This document shows positions 35,020-46,700 of a stretch of 64,000 bases of DNA, piece after piece. Within the stretch, counting starts at the first letter, position 1. Each line of letters opens with the position of its first letter. This DNA comes from Paguma larvata (taxonomy: Eukaryota; Chordata; Mammalia; Carnivora; Viverridae), in the NCBI GenBank assembly GCA_030068075.1, contig CM057827.1:69950500-70014499 (forward strand), read 5' to 3'. A program made the translations under genes and the position numbers. The notes beneath the pieces are model-generated. The model ran no database searches, was not told the DNA's origin, and saw nothing but the letters and a program-made list of their open reading frames with translations.

Positions 35020-35227
35020 GGGCGCCTGGGTGGCTCAGTCGGTTAAGCGGCCGACTTCGGCTCAGGTCATGATCTCACGGTCTATGAGTTCAAGCCCCTC
35101 ATCGGGCTCTGTGCTGACGGCTCAGAGCCTGGAGCCTGCTTCGGATTCTGTGTCTCCCTCTCTCTCTGCCCTTCCCCTGCTCACACTCTGTCTCTATGTC
35201 TCTCAAAAATAAATAAACATTTAAAAA
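35020..35227 (+). mobile_element. CAN-SINE in L1, first of two tandem copies
   Basis: Near full-length, starting GGGGCGCCTGGGTGGCTCAG and ending AAATAAATAAACATTT plus A run. Flanked by AAAATCAG at 35012-35019 and 35228-35235. Confidence 0.95.
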
Positions 35228-35235
35228 AAAATCAG

Positions 35236-35460
35236 GGGCGCCTGGGTGGCTCAGTCGGTTGAGCGTCCGACTTCGGCTCAGGTCATGATCTCACTCATGG
35301 GTTCGGGCCCCGCGTCAGGCTCTGTGCTGACAGCTTAGAGCCTGGAGCCTGCTTCGGATTCTGTGTCTCCTTCTCTCTCTGCCCTTCCCCTGCTCATGCT
35401 CTGTCTCTCTCTCTCTCTCTCAAAATAAATAAGTACCAAAAAAAAAAAAATTTTTTTTTT
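35236..35460 (+). mobile_element. CAN-SINE in L1, second tandem copy
   Basis: Starts GGGGCGCCTGGGTGGCTCAG at 35236, contains a (CT)n stretch and an A/T tail. Flanked by AAAATCAG at 35228-35235 and 35461-35468, the same duplication as its neighbour. L1 sequence resumes at once after it. Confidence 0.93.
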
Positions 35461-37882
35461 AAAATCAGTAAGAAAACAGTGGCTTTGAATGACACATTGG
35501 ACCAGATGGATTTAACAGATATATTCAGAACATTCCATCCTGAAACAGGAGAATACATTCTTTTCAAGTGCGCATGGAACATTCTCCAGAACAGATCGCA
35601 TATAAGGCCACAAAACAAGTCTCGCCAAATTCAAAAACTTCAAAGTCCTACCATGCATCTTTTCTAACAACAACACTATGAAACTAGAAACCAATCACAA
35701 GAAAAACTCTGGAAAGACCACAAATACATGGAGGTTAAATAACATGCTATTAAACAATGAATGAGTCAACCAAGAAATCAAAGAGGAAATTAAAAAAAAA
35801 CATGCAATGAAAATATTCGATAAAGGGTTAGTATACAAAACATATAAAGAACTGATACAACTCAACACCAAAAAGAAATAATCCAGTTAAATAGAAGACA
35901 TGAACAGACACTTCTCCAAGGAAGACATCCAGATGGCCAACAAATACATGAAAAGATACTCAGCGTCGCTCAGCGTCAGGAAAATACATATCAAAACCCC
36001 AGTGAGATCTCACCTCACACCTGTCAGTATTGCTAAAATCAAAAACACAAGAAACAGGATTGGAAAGGAACTAGAGGAAAAGGAACCCCCATCGTGCCCT
36101 GTTCGCTGAGAATGCAAACTCATGCAGCCACTGTGGAAAACAGTATGGAAGTTACTTAATACATTAAAAATAGAACTACTATATGATCCAGTAATTCCAC
36201 TACTGGGTATTCACCCAAAGAATCCGAAAGCACTAATTCAAAAGGATATATGCACCCCTATGGTGTATATAATGCAGCATTATTTACAATAGCCAAGATA
36301 CGGAAGCAGGCTAGATGCCCGTCGATAGATGAATAAAGAAGTGGCATACATATACACTGGAATATTATTCATTCATAAAAAACAAAATTTTGCCATTTGC
36401 AACAACACACATGGATCTAGAGTATATGCTAAGTGAAATAAGTCAGAGAAAGACAAGTATCACTTGATTTCACTCATATGTGGAATTTTAAGAAACAATT
36501 GAACAAAGGGGAAAAAAAAAAAGACAAACCAAAAACCAGACTCTGAACTACAGAGAACAAACAGATGGTTCCCAGAGGGGTGGTGGGCGGGGGGGATGGG
36601 TGTACTAGCGGGAGGATTTTAAGAGTACACTTATCACAACGAGCACTGAGTGATGTATGGCACTGTTGACTCGCTATATCGTACCCCTGAAACTAACACT
36701 ATGTTAACTAGGCTGGAATTAAAATTAAAAAGAAAAGAAAGAAAACGGAAGTCGAGGAGGTAGCAAGTGCGAAGCAGAAAGGCCAGGAGGGATTTTAGCA
36801 AACCAGGGGCACAGCAGGCTCGTGAGCCCGTGCACCCAGTACCTGCTTTCTTCCCTGCTAACGCGGATGCCTGTTTGGGCTCTTGGCTTCTCAGGAGGAT
36901 GACGGGCAAGGTCGAAGAGAAGGAAGGTCCGAGGAGGCAGAAAGGCTCAAAAGCAGATCCTCGAGGAGCTAGGCATCTGGGCTTGATCACGTAGGTGAGC
37001 CAGGGAAGGCTTACGCGAGCGACAGGGTGGGAAGTCTGGTCTGGGAGGCTCTTCTTCCTCCAAGCTGGTGTCACACATAGGAAGGGGGAAGCCGGATGCT
37101 GTGGCAGGTGGTTAAGTGGGGACTTACGTCTGAACTAGTCTGCTGGATGTGAATGGAGAGGTAAGATGACAAGTGGCCTGTGAAGGAAGAACTTCCGGTT
37201 CGGTGGCCAAATAAACACGGGGTATGGGACAGGAGTGTCGGTTGCTTTAGAGCGCTCAAATCTCAGCGAACGGTGTTGGTGACATGCCAGTCTAGGCTGC
37301 ATCGTCTTTGGCGGGGTTTAGGGAGAGCGAGGAAACCAGTCTGGGAGTCCCCTTCTGTTTGGGGCGACAGTGCCCCAGGTACAGGGAGAAGAGATACCAG
37401 TGCCTCGTCTGCCCTCAGCACAGGAGGCGCAGAAGCTCTTTCTTCCCTGTGATTTCCCCTCCCCTCCCAGGCCCCAGCACTTCTCGCCCATGGTTTGAGG
37501 TCAACTTCAAGTTCTCCTGTTCATTTAGACCTCTGGCCAGAGTCCAACCCTGAGCCAATTGTAAGGCCCGAATCAGAGGCCTCTAGCCAAGAACCGCAGA
37601 GCCCGGATTTCTCCATGTGAAGTTGGTGGCTACAGCAGCTGTAGGCTGTGCATTTCTGGGTGAGTCACCTCACTCGTCTCCCCAAACCCAGAAGCCGCGG
37701 AGGCCAGACGGCTTCCTAGCCAGAAGCTGCTGGTGGAGGAGGGGAACGGGGCCTGGAGAGGTCAGCAAGGAGAAAAGCCAAGTACCCCGCTCTGAAACTG
37801 TATCTCTATCACTTCCCTGTGACCCCTGCTACCTACTTTTTCATCCCAACAAAGCACATACTGACTCCTCTTTCAATAAAGT

Positions 37883-37888
37883 TTTATT
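37883..37888 (-). terminator. IRF9 poly(A) signal
   Basis: TTTATT (AATAAA on the IRF9 strand) about 295 nt past the IRF9 stop. An AATAAA also exists on the plus strand at 37875-37880, two bases away. Confidence 0.7.
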
Positions 37889-38181
37889 TTTCATCCCCAG
37901 TGAACATCTAAGAAGAAAATATAAAGTGCTTGGCTTTAGGGATAGGGGAAGCGAGAACGGTCCCCTGAGTTCGCACCATCTGGACTTTCCCAATTCAGTT
38001 TCTCAGAAATTAAAGAGGGTATATCTCAAACTTAAAAAAAAAAAAAAAAAAAAGGATAAAAATCCTCCTTCGGTTCTCCACCAGCCAGGTACGTGAGCAG
38101 TTCAAAGACACGACCATCACAGACAACCACTGAGAATTATCACCGAGGGAAGCAGTCAACAGTGTAGAGAATGAGGTTCTT

Positions 38182-41100
38182 TCAAACGAGATAGGAGGAA
38201 CAGAGAGAAGAGGAGGAAGGTGAGTCGGCCAGGCTCTGCAGCAGGGACAGAGAGGCTGCTTGCTCCTCGGGAGTCCCCTTCAGTAATTGTCGGGCAAAGG
38301 CCTGCTCCATCTGTGCCGGGAAAGGTGGGAGAGAGATTATCATGAGCACGGCTGGGGCAGACGTACCCCCGGGAGTTCCTCCCCGACAACGAAAGGCCCT
38401 TCTCCTCCTGGAACCCCCCACACCCCACTCACACCGGCAGGCTAGTTTTCCCTTGCCCTGAACTCACCTGCACGGTGATAAGACTCTTCGGAGTGTGGCT
38501 GGAGCCAGGGCTCTCCTCCCAGAAGTTCAGTGTCACCTGGAACTTGGGTGGGGGGCACAGGCCCCGGGAGTACCTGGCCAGGTCTGATGAAAGAGAAAGG
38601 ATCAAGGGTTGGAAGAAAGAAGACAGACCATAGGCAGGCAGGCAGGGAGGGAGGGAACAGAGAGGGGCCCATCATGGAGAAAGAGGGGTGGGTGTGGGGC
38701 CAATTGGAGACCAAGGCCCGAGCGGCAGCTGCAGGGTCAAGGCTGTTGCCTCCCACCAGGAGAGATGCCGGCAACGAAGCTGCTACTCGCCCATGTGCAA
38801 GTAGGAAAAGGTGCCCCTTTTTCGAGTAAGAACTATTTAGAGGTAACCAGTTTTTATATAACCTGCAAAGCTCTCTGCCGGAAGAGCTTAGAGTCCTTGA
38901 GGCAGCAGCCTGGGCTGCTAACACAGAGGTACCCCCACCTCAATTGTCTGCTCGCACCCTCCCTGCAGAGGGCACCTGTGGTCCTGGAGCACTCCCACTC
39001 TGTGTCCCCAGTACTCCTGGCCTCTACTCTCCAGGGGAGATTTAGAGGTGAACGGAGGCAAGAAGCAGAATCCTAGGGGCGCACGGGAGAAGGACAACCC
39101 TGGGGGCTGCCCAGGGGTGCAGCAGGGCTGGTGTGTGGCAGGTACGCAAGCCCTCCCAAACATGGGGCCGGCCGGCGCGCAAGTGAGTATGCAGGAGAGG
39201 GCCGCAGGTGCGCCTTCCCGTTACTGCATGCTGCCACATGGTGGCAGTCCCCGACATGGGACTCGTGTGCGGAGCTGCATCCGAGGCTCATCTTCCGAGG
39301 CCTTGGCTGGAAAGGCCAGCTGCCAGACAGCTGCCAGGGCTGAGCACCGGGCCCCACAGGATGTGAACCGCACAAGTGCAGGGTGCCGCACGTGGGCTGT
39401 TAACGAAGGAGCGACTGGAAGGAACACAGGGTGGTGGCAGAGCCTATGAGGTCCCAGGGGGCCCTAAGGGGTGGGGGCAGGGGCTCAGCTCACCTCTGCA
39501 GAAGTAGGCGGTTCTGAAGAGCTCCACGCACTCATTGCTGGGCAGCAGATGCGGGCCCGGACCGGGTGGCGCCTGGGGCGCGTTCCAGGAGATGGGGATG
39601 GGGCAGAGGCGCTGCACGAAGAGGCCTCTGGAGTTGCTGGCGACCAGGACGCCTCTCTCGATCTGGCTCAGCAGGCGTTGGGTGGGCTCTCGTGGGTCAG
39701 GCTTGGGAAATACCACCTGTTCCATCCCATACTGGGCGCCCGAGGGCTCGGCCACAAGGCGGCAGTCCAGGCTCTGCACCTGGGCTTCGCCCACCACGCG
39801 CCCGCCGTAGATGAAGGTGAGCAGCAGCGAGTAGTCTGCGAACAGAGACCGGCCAGCTGCACCTGAGCTTTACCCCAGGGGTCTGCCGGCCAGCACCAGG
39901 GTCCGGGGAATGAGGAAGGGCTCCTGGCAAATCCCACATCCTCGTTCTGCTGGTGAGAACCGTGAGGCCCAGAGGGAAAACAAGCAAGGGCAGGGGTAGC
40001 AGTCTGACCTTCTGCGATTAGAGAAGGCGCTTCCCTCCTAGACTGCCCTCTCAGCGACCGTACCAGCCAGCGGGCATCCTGTGGCACTCTGCCATCACTC
40101 ACAAGAGGAGCTAAAACGCAAATGCCCGCTAAGGCCTCGGGGCTTAATGCTCAGGGTCTTACAGTTAATAAGAAAGTCCCGGAGACTCGGCCTCTGCTGG
40201 ACCCACAGGAATGAAAGTCTCAAGGTAGATTTCCAGGGAACGGAGTGCAGAGGGAGTACTTTTTAAAAAGTTTATTTGGGGCGCCTGGGTGGCTCAGTTG
40301 GTTAAGCGGCCGACTTCAGCTCAGGTCATGATCTCACAGTCTGTGAGTTCGAGCCCCGCGTCGGGCTCTGTGCTGACAGCTCGGAGCCTGGAGCCTGCTT
40401 CGGATTCTGTGTCTCCCTCTCTCTCTGCCCCTCCCCCACTCATGCTCTGTCTCTCTGTCTCAAAAATAAATAAACATTAAAAAAAATTAAAAAAAAAAAA
40501 AAAAGTTTATTTATTCATTTTGAGGGGGGCCGCAGAGAAAGAATCCCAAACAGGCTCCACGCTCTCAGCTCAGAGCCCAATGCCAGGCTCTATCCCACAA
40601 ACGGGGAGGTCATGACCTGAGCCAAAACCAAGAGTGGGATGCTTAACCAACTGAGCCATCCAGGCACTCCCCCACCCCTATTTTTTTTTAACCCATTTTG
40701 AGAAAGAAAGAGAGAAAGGCAGAGAGAGAGAGAACACAAGGAGTATTTTTGAGAAATATATTTGGAGTCTGGTGTCCAGCCAGGTGTCCTGCCTAGAAAC
40801 CAGTGCCTCTGTCTGGATATGGTGGGCCCCGTTTCCTGCAAGCCCTGACACATTTGGTAATGCACGCATAGCTACAGGGAGACAAGCTGGGGGGACAGAG
40901 AGCAGAGGAGTCAGAAACACCACATACCTGATCCTGGAGGGGGCAGAAGCTCCGGGGACACCTGATCTCCTTGGAAAGGGGCCTCAGTTGTGCCTGTACC
41001 TATAAGGGAAGCAGAGGCATGTCATTCAGATGGGGACTGGGGACTCCAAGGGCCAGAGGGAGTGGCTGTGGGGGAACAACACAGAGGCAGGGCAGGTGGT

Positions 41101-42331
41101 ACCTTCCCGAGGCTCAGGACTGTTGCTGCTGCTGCTGCTCCCAAAGTCTGAATGGCCTGCTTCCCCATTGGTCCCCACCTCCTCCTGCATGACACAGTGC
41201 CTACTGTTGGCCGACCTCTCCCCTAGTTACTGTCCTGCCCTCAGGCCCACCCCGTTCCCTCCCCAGCTCTTACGTTCTGGAGGAGGTCCTCAATCAAGGA
41301 GGGAATGAGTGTGCAGTTCTTTGTGGTACCCTCATCCTCTTCCTTCTCAGAGGACACAGAACTGTAATGTCGCTTTGATGGTGATTTCTGGGTCCCTGGC
41401 TGGGCTGTGGAACATTTTGGAGGGAGAGAAAGGTCAGAGCCTTAAGGGAGAACAGGGTAGGGGAGAGACAGGAGACAGTGAAAGGACACGCAAGACCAGG
41501 CAGGGGAACGTGGGTAGGAGTGCCCGAGGGACAGGGACAAGGCAGAACTCTAACTGAGGGGCCTGGAGGGAGGCCCACCACCCTCCCAGAAACCTGTCTC
41601 CATCCTCCCCCTGTCCACATCTGCTGATTCTCGGAGTGGCTGGGCAAGAGGACACCCACCAGGGAGGGTCCCCGATGGCAGCAGCCGATACACCTTGTAG
41701 GGCTCAGCTCCATCCCTATGGCCGTTCTCGGGAACCTCCTCAAATTCAGGACTCTTGTTGAGGGCACAGCGCAGACGCGTCTTCCAGATAGCAGGGCCTT
41801 CTGTGTCCCCCTCCTTGTACTTCCCCTTAAATATCGCCCATGCCTGAGAAACGCAGGGAGGAAAGAAAAGACAGCCTGTTACACAGCCCTGCTGCCCCTC
41901 TCCTACAGCCAGCTCCAGGGACCTGCGGCCTGAGCACCGGCCCTCCTGAGCATGCTCTCCTGCTGCTGTCTTGAAATCCTTAAAAAATTTTGAACTTTCA
42001 TTTTGTATCAGGCTGTGACAATTATGTAGCCGCCTCTACCCTCCCATCTCCCCTTTATCTGAAACCCAGCCAGATTCGACCCCTTGAGGGTGAGAGCTGT
42101 AGTGTCTACTCCACCTCTCCCTCGGAGGGACTGGTTTCCAGGCCCTTTCACCTTGAAAAAAGCGGCATCCTGGTCCTCCCGGAAGTCCTGCTTGCCTGCA
42201 TGCTTCCAGGGAATCCGAAACATGGTCTTAGCTGCATCCTCCCAGCACACCCCGGGGAACTGCCCGCTCTCCACCTGCTCCACCACCCAGTTGCGCAGCT
42301 TTCGGGTGCAGCGTGCCCGGCCCGATGCCAT
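38182..42331 (-). CDS. IRF9: Interferon regulatory factor 9 (ISGF3 gamma)
   Basis: DNA-binding subunit of ISGF3; with STAT1 and STAT2 it activates ISRE promoters after type I and III interferon. Eight coding exons on the minus strand: 42331-42152, 41843-41660, 41404-41274, 41184-41103, 40999-40928, 39835-39494, 38583-38468, 38310-38182, giving 411 aa. The DNA-binding domain has the five family tryptophans W15, W30, W42, W62 and W80. A linker with a serine run follows (GSSSSSNSPEP). The IRF-association domain spans about 205-370 (DYSLLLTFIYGGRVVGEAQVQ to FQVTLNFWEES). Exon 8 encodes MEQAFARQLL and then a tail about 18 residues longer than the 393-aa human protein. A non-coding first exon ends at 43057. 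Intron 6 holds nested SINEs. Confidence 0.97.
40265..40672 (-). mobile_element. Older CAN-SINE (minus) hosting a younger plus copy
   Basis: Minus-oriented degenerate SINE: tail AAAAAGTTTATTTATTCATT (around 40500-40520), head ...GAGCCATCCAGGCACTCC at 40655-40670. Its tail is split by the insertion at 40278-40499. Confidence 0.82.
40278..40499 (+). mobile_element. CAN-SINE (plus), near full length, in IRF9 intron 6
   Basis: Starts GGGGCGCCTGGGTGGCTCAG and ends AAAAATAAATAAACATTAAA plus A run. Target duplication AAAAAGTTTATTT at 40265-40277 and 40500-40512. It forms an inverted pair with the host SINE. Confidence 0.95.
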
Positions 42332-43056
42332 CCTGGGGACGAGAGCAGCAGGCAGCATCAGCGGAACCGACACTTCAGGAGGGACCGTCTTGCTGAGATC
42401 CCGACCGCTGGGGTTGGATTCTGGCAAGGGCCCCCAGAGACCCCATCCACCTTTTGCCTATAGACTTTTCTCACAATTCCCTGAGGTCAAACCGTTTCTT
42501 CCTGCCATCACTAGTAACAAAAAACACACCCTTTCTAACATCCCAAGCTGGGACAACTGGAAGGAAACCTTAGGCATTGGTCTTAGTTTTAAGACTTTTC
42601 AGGAATCTGTCGTCTGGAAGAAAACTCCCTTGGTGTGGTTCCTGGGGAGAGGCCCTGTCTCTGGCCCAAGCCATCTGTGGCCCACTACCCCCACAACCCA
42701 TCCTTTGACCCCCATCGTTCCCCTCCTCTTGCTTCTGGGATAGGTGGGGCAGGGCTGCGGCGGAAGTGGGCAGGGCCAGAAAGCAAGAAAACAAACAGGG
42801 TTAGCTGGAGCGGGGGATGAGACTTCTTCCCCGAATAATCCACAGCAGGGACCTCCTGTTCTTTGCCTGTAGGGCTGGGGACACTGGCCCCGGTCACTCT
42901 CTCTCTCAGGCCAAACCCCCTATGTCCTGGCTCACAGGCGGTCTGTATATTCCTGTTTGGCAGAGGGGCTCCAGGAGCCCCCGTCCCCCCCCTCCAATCC
43001 AGCCGGGCCGTCCAGCTCTAGACCCAAGCCGACATCCGGATCTTGGCTTATCTTAC

Positions 43057-43135
43057 CTGAGGGGCTTGCTGGCCGTCCCAGGACCCAGCTGACCTCAGCT
43101 CAGCAGCGGTCTAGGCAGCTTCCGGATCTCTCCGC
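43057..43135 (-). other. IRF9: IRF9 non-coding first exon (3' border read, 5' border estimated)
   Basis: On the minus strand AAGCCCCTCAG is followed by GTAAGA, a strong donor at 43057/43056. The next acceptor upstream of the ATG exon would complete a 5' UTR intron, the arrangement known for IRF genes. The transcription start is inferred only roughly. Confidence 0.55.
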
Positions 43136-43158
43136 CCCTTTCTACAGTCCCCACCCTA

Positions 43159-43196
43159 AGTTTCAGTTCTCCTCCAGGAAGGGCCTTTTCTCAGAA
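43159..43196 (-). promoter_or_regulatory. IRF9 promoter: ISRE-like and GAS-like sites
   Basis: On the IRF9 strand AGAACTGAAACT (43170-43159) resembles an ISRE (GAAANNGAAAC with one change). TTCTCAGAA at 43188-43196 fits the palindromic STAT site TTCNNNGAA. Both lie about 100-140 bp upstream of the non-coding exon border. This fits interferon feedback on IRF9; binding is inferred. Confidence 0.6.
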
Positions 43197-43199
43197 ATC

Positions 43200-43717
43200 A
43201 CGTGGTCTGAGCTGCAGGGCAACCGCTTGCCTCCAGGGGGAAGCATCTGAGAAGCTCACTGTTGGAATTCCGCCGTCGGACACAAGAGGGCCCCCTCCCC
43301 GCTCAGGCTCATTTCCCTCCTCCCTTAGATACTCTGATCTCTGTGACACTGCTGCTTGCCCGGGAGGCCAGTATCCTGGAGTCGGGCCTGAGGCCTCTGG
43401 CTAGCCCTGTACCACTGGGGCATCTGTGTTTCCCCATCGTGTCTGCTTGGTGTCTATTAGGTGACCTCAGATATCGACTGAATTGATGAAAGAACAAAGG
43501 AGGCAGAGGAAGAGAAAGCCCAGGCCAAGGGGCTGGCTGGGGAGAGGGCCTCCTTGGCCATCCATGGTGTCAATTCCTTCCTGAGTCCAAGAATGGTCAG
43601 GTGGTAGGCCGCAGGTGACTCTTTCGGCAAAGCTGTGTTCACCCCCCTTTCCCTGGTGCCCCATATGGTGGGGCCAGGAAGAAGGACCACCAAGAAGCCT
43701 GGGCAAGGAGATGCCTC
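43200..43717. other. Spacer between RNF31 3' end and IRF9 promoter
   Basis: About 500 bp without a recognised gene or clear repeat. Tandem minus-strand arrangement: RNF31 ends here and IRF9 starts downstream. Confidence 0.6.
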
Positions 43718-43723
43718 TTTATT
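43718..43723 (-). terminator. RNF31 poly(A) signal
   Basis: TTTATT (AATAAA on the RNF31 strand) about 65 nt past the stop codon; short 3' UTR. Confidence 0.8.
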
Positions 43724-43786
43724 GGTGCTGGAGCTGTTCCGGAGGAGGCTGGGCCATGAGACCCTCACGAGGATCCTCGCCCTCAG

Positions 43787-46700
43787 CTACTTCCTCCTGC
43801 GAGGGATACTTTGTCCCAAGGGCACCTCTTCCATCAGCTTCTGCAGAAGGAGCGAGAGATGATGAAACCGGAAGTTTAGAACTCAGACAAAAGCTGGACA
43901 GGGGACTTCTAGAGTGTCAGGTCAGAGGCGAGGCTGGGAGGAAGCCTTACCTGTAACAGGCGGGTGTGGTAGGCAGGGGCATCCTCCCCTGCCACTGGCT
44001 GAGGGCGCACATGCAGGTAGCGCTCTGCAGCCGTCTCCAGCTCCTCCACCTCATACAGGGTGGCTGGGTCCAGAGAGTGGGCATTGATGAGGCTCACAAG
44101 ATACTCTTTGTAGTGTGCCCTGGGGAGGCGACAGGGTGGAATATTCGTTCTTCCATTCAGCTAATGTTAACTGAGTGTGTCCAACACCTTGCTGGGCACT
44201 GGCATACTCAGACAAGACTGACAACACTTGCCAGTTGCGCCTGTAGGCACTGTCCCCCTGGGCACACTGCCTGCTATTACCTAGCCATGCCCTTGCCCAG
44301 AGAGTCCTTCCCTCACTTTCTCTGCAGGACCTACTACTCCTAGAGACCTCCTTTACTACCCATGCATTTCCTCAGCCCTCCTGCCCCCCTCCCAACACTG
44401 TGCTCCTGCTGACACTCACTGGCAGAGGCCAGCATGGCCAGCTGGAGTCTCCTTGCCACAGGCTTCATCCCGGAACCCATTGGGAACCTCCTTCTGCTCC
44501 ATCACTCGGCAGCCACCTAAGGGTAACGGAAGGAAGGGACCCTTTTGTTCGGAGGAGGTCACTAACCACAAAGCCCCGGGAGAACTGGGATATCAATGGA
44601 GGCATGGGAGGCAGCCTCCAGGGAGGTGACTGCTTTAACAGTGGTGGGGGGGGAGGTGCACTTAGAGATACCATCGCAGCAGACCAAGTTTGATAACAGA
44701 AGCAGGGGCCTTGCTTTTATCTAAGCTTGCTTTTGGTCCATAATCGCATACTCTCTCTCTTTTTTATTATCACATACTCTCTTGGGACAACTCTTCTGGC
44801 TGTGATTTAACTCTTGCCTAGTTAACTTAGTCTGTAAAGGTCTTACTTTATGGTAATAATAGGTGGGTAGGTTAGAACCCTATGTAACACCTTTCTGTGG
44901 CCCCCATGGAACCTAAAATAGTGCAACTAGCAAGTCTCATTAAATACTCCTTGAGTTAACTACTGAATCATTATCCTTTGGGAATGGGAGGAGAAAATTA
45001 GTACCAACTGCCAGGTGCTCAAACGGGCCCTCATGCAAAATAGCTTAGCTGCAAAGGAGATATTACTCCCATGTCACAGAGGAAGAAACAAGGCCCAGAG
45101 AGGTTAACTTGCCAAGAAGGACACAAGTAAGCACAGGATGGGCTCTGACCACAGACCCAAGCTTCCCCTTTACCCACCATAAAGTGAAGCCCAGCCCACC
45201 CTCACCCCTCCTTCAAGGCTTGTCCTGACACTCACCACCAGGAACTGCCCGGGCTCCTGCTGGGGGCTCTGTGTTGAACATGACATTATTGTCCTGAGGA
45301 GGGGCAGAGGGATGGGCATTAGGATCCCCCTGATGCCAGCCCACTGAATGTCCCAGCATAGAGCCTTCCCTTTCTTGCCACCCTCGGCCCTGCCTCCTAC
45401 CCCGGACAACCTGCAAACCCAGCCGGGCTGGCCACCCCTGACCTGTAGCAGCTTCTGGAGCCGGAGAGCAGTCCAGTCCCGCAGGTAGAAAAGGCAGTCT
45501 CGTGGGTGGTGGCCATGCAGGGACTTTTTCACCCTGCAGTTAGGGTCTGGACATTTCTGGCGAAAACCCAGATGGGAGAGGGGAAGTTGGAGACTGTTGG
45601 GGTCCTGCCTTCTCAGAACCCCTGCATGAGGGGTGTAGGGATGGGGGAAGATGGAGACATTGGAGGGTCTGGAGCAAGCAAAAGGGGAGAGGGGACAGAG
45701 AGAGGTGCTTTACACCCCATTGGCTTCCTCTTCTCTTCCCCTAGGCTACTCCTCAATGTCTTTGACCCTCACACCCAGTGGGCAACCCCCCACCCTTCTA
45801 TCCCTTCCATCCCCATCTCTGGGCTCACATTCTTGGCGTAAAAGGCATTGTAGCAGCCACTGCAGAACTGGTGGCGGCACTGGGTGCAGTGAAAGTGCAT
45901 GCAGCCTCCTCGGGCCAGTGCGTAGGAGAACTTGCACTTGGGGCAATCTGTAAGGAACAGTGGGTCAGGGCTGGGGCTGTCGCTGCTCCTCAAGGCCCTC
46001 AGGAAGAGAGGCACTGGCAGTGACAAATGGCTGGGCAAACGGGCCCTAGCAGAACCACCTTACCAATGCCGTTCTCCTGAAGATACATGGCCAGGCCCTG
46101 GGCCTGGTACTCTGGGTCATTGGTGCGTTTCCAGTTCTGGAAATCCTCGCAGCTCCGGCCTCGGTGCTGCTCCTCCCACTGCAGGAGGGGAAGCAAGCTT
46201 CACGTGAAAACTCCACCCTGGGCCCTTCCTGAGGGCCACCGCTCCTCTTAGATCTAGAGGCCCCTGACTTAGTTTGTGGCAATGCCTTTCACCATTTGCT
46301 CCAATCTCAAACTGAGGGACCGGCCTCGGTCCTTTGGCCTGCTCATACCAGCACGCGTTCACCGGCAGGTCTCCTTCCCACCACCCAGGCCGGTCTCAAC
46401 CCTGTCCCCTTTTCCTTCACCTCTCCTGTGCCCATTCTACTCCAGGCCAGGTCAGATGTTGCCTCAGTTACTGGTGTCTCTTCCTCCGTCCTTGCTCCCC
46501 TGTGGTGCATGCTCTACCCTGCAGCCAAAATGCCTTTAAAAGTGTAAGCCAGGCAGCTTCAACAGTACTGGGAGTGTTCTAGTTGTGTGTGTGTGTGTGT
46601 GTGTGTGGTCTGTTTGGTTTTTTTTTTTGAGTGTTCTAGTTTTGAGGTTTAGTGGTAGGATCTCAGGTGTTCATTTTATTACCGTGTTTTGTAATAGAGA

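Larger units (their letters stand above)
34815..36735 (+). mobile_element. L1 fragment, internally deleted, ORF2 remnants and 3' end
   Basis: Plus-strand L1. The first part (34815-35019 and 35469-35800) encodes scrambled pieces of the ORF2 endonuclease (NTITVGDFN, TLDQMDLTDIFRTFH). After a jump, 35800-36450 covers the ORF2 C-terminal region ([14 protein letters not shown], then DPVIPLLGIH-like), and 36450-36735 is the carnivore L1 3' UTR with an A-rich tail. Stops and frameshifts make it non-coding. The reverse transcriptase core is missing. Confidence 0.88.
32640..37880. other. Repeat-rich spacer between REC8 and IRF9
   Basis: No gene found. Contents in order: T-rich tract (33160-33192), MIR-like remnant (about 33300-33425), long ancient L2-like sequence (about 33600-34810) interrupted by a SINE into which another SINE jumped, an L1 fragment (about 34815-36735) carrying two tandem SINEs, then about 1.1 kb of unclassified GC-moderate sequence (36740-37870) without a convincing reading frame. 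Confidence 0.7.

Noticed and set aside
35020..35230. tRNA-like sequence with A and B box resemblance
   Set aside because: It is the tRNA-derived head of a CAN-SINE. The same sequence occurs many times in the window, and the clover-leaf is not intact.
34736..36109. Open frames that look like protein-coding pieces
   Set aside because: They are L1 ORF2 fragments with stops, deletions and SINE insertions, not a host gene.
36740..37600. Possible exon or retrocopy upstream of the IRF9 3' end
   Set aside because: Frames are short and mutually contradictory on the two strands; no family could be recognised.
39471..39866. Plus-strand 131-codon frame over an IRF9 exon
   Set aside because: Antisense shadow of IRF9 exon 6, which has clear conserved coding sequence on the minus strand.
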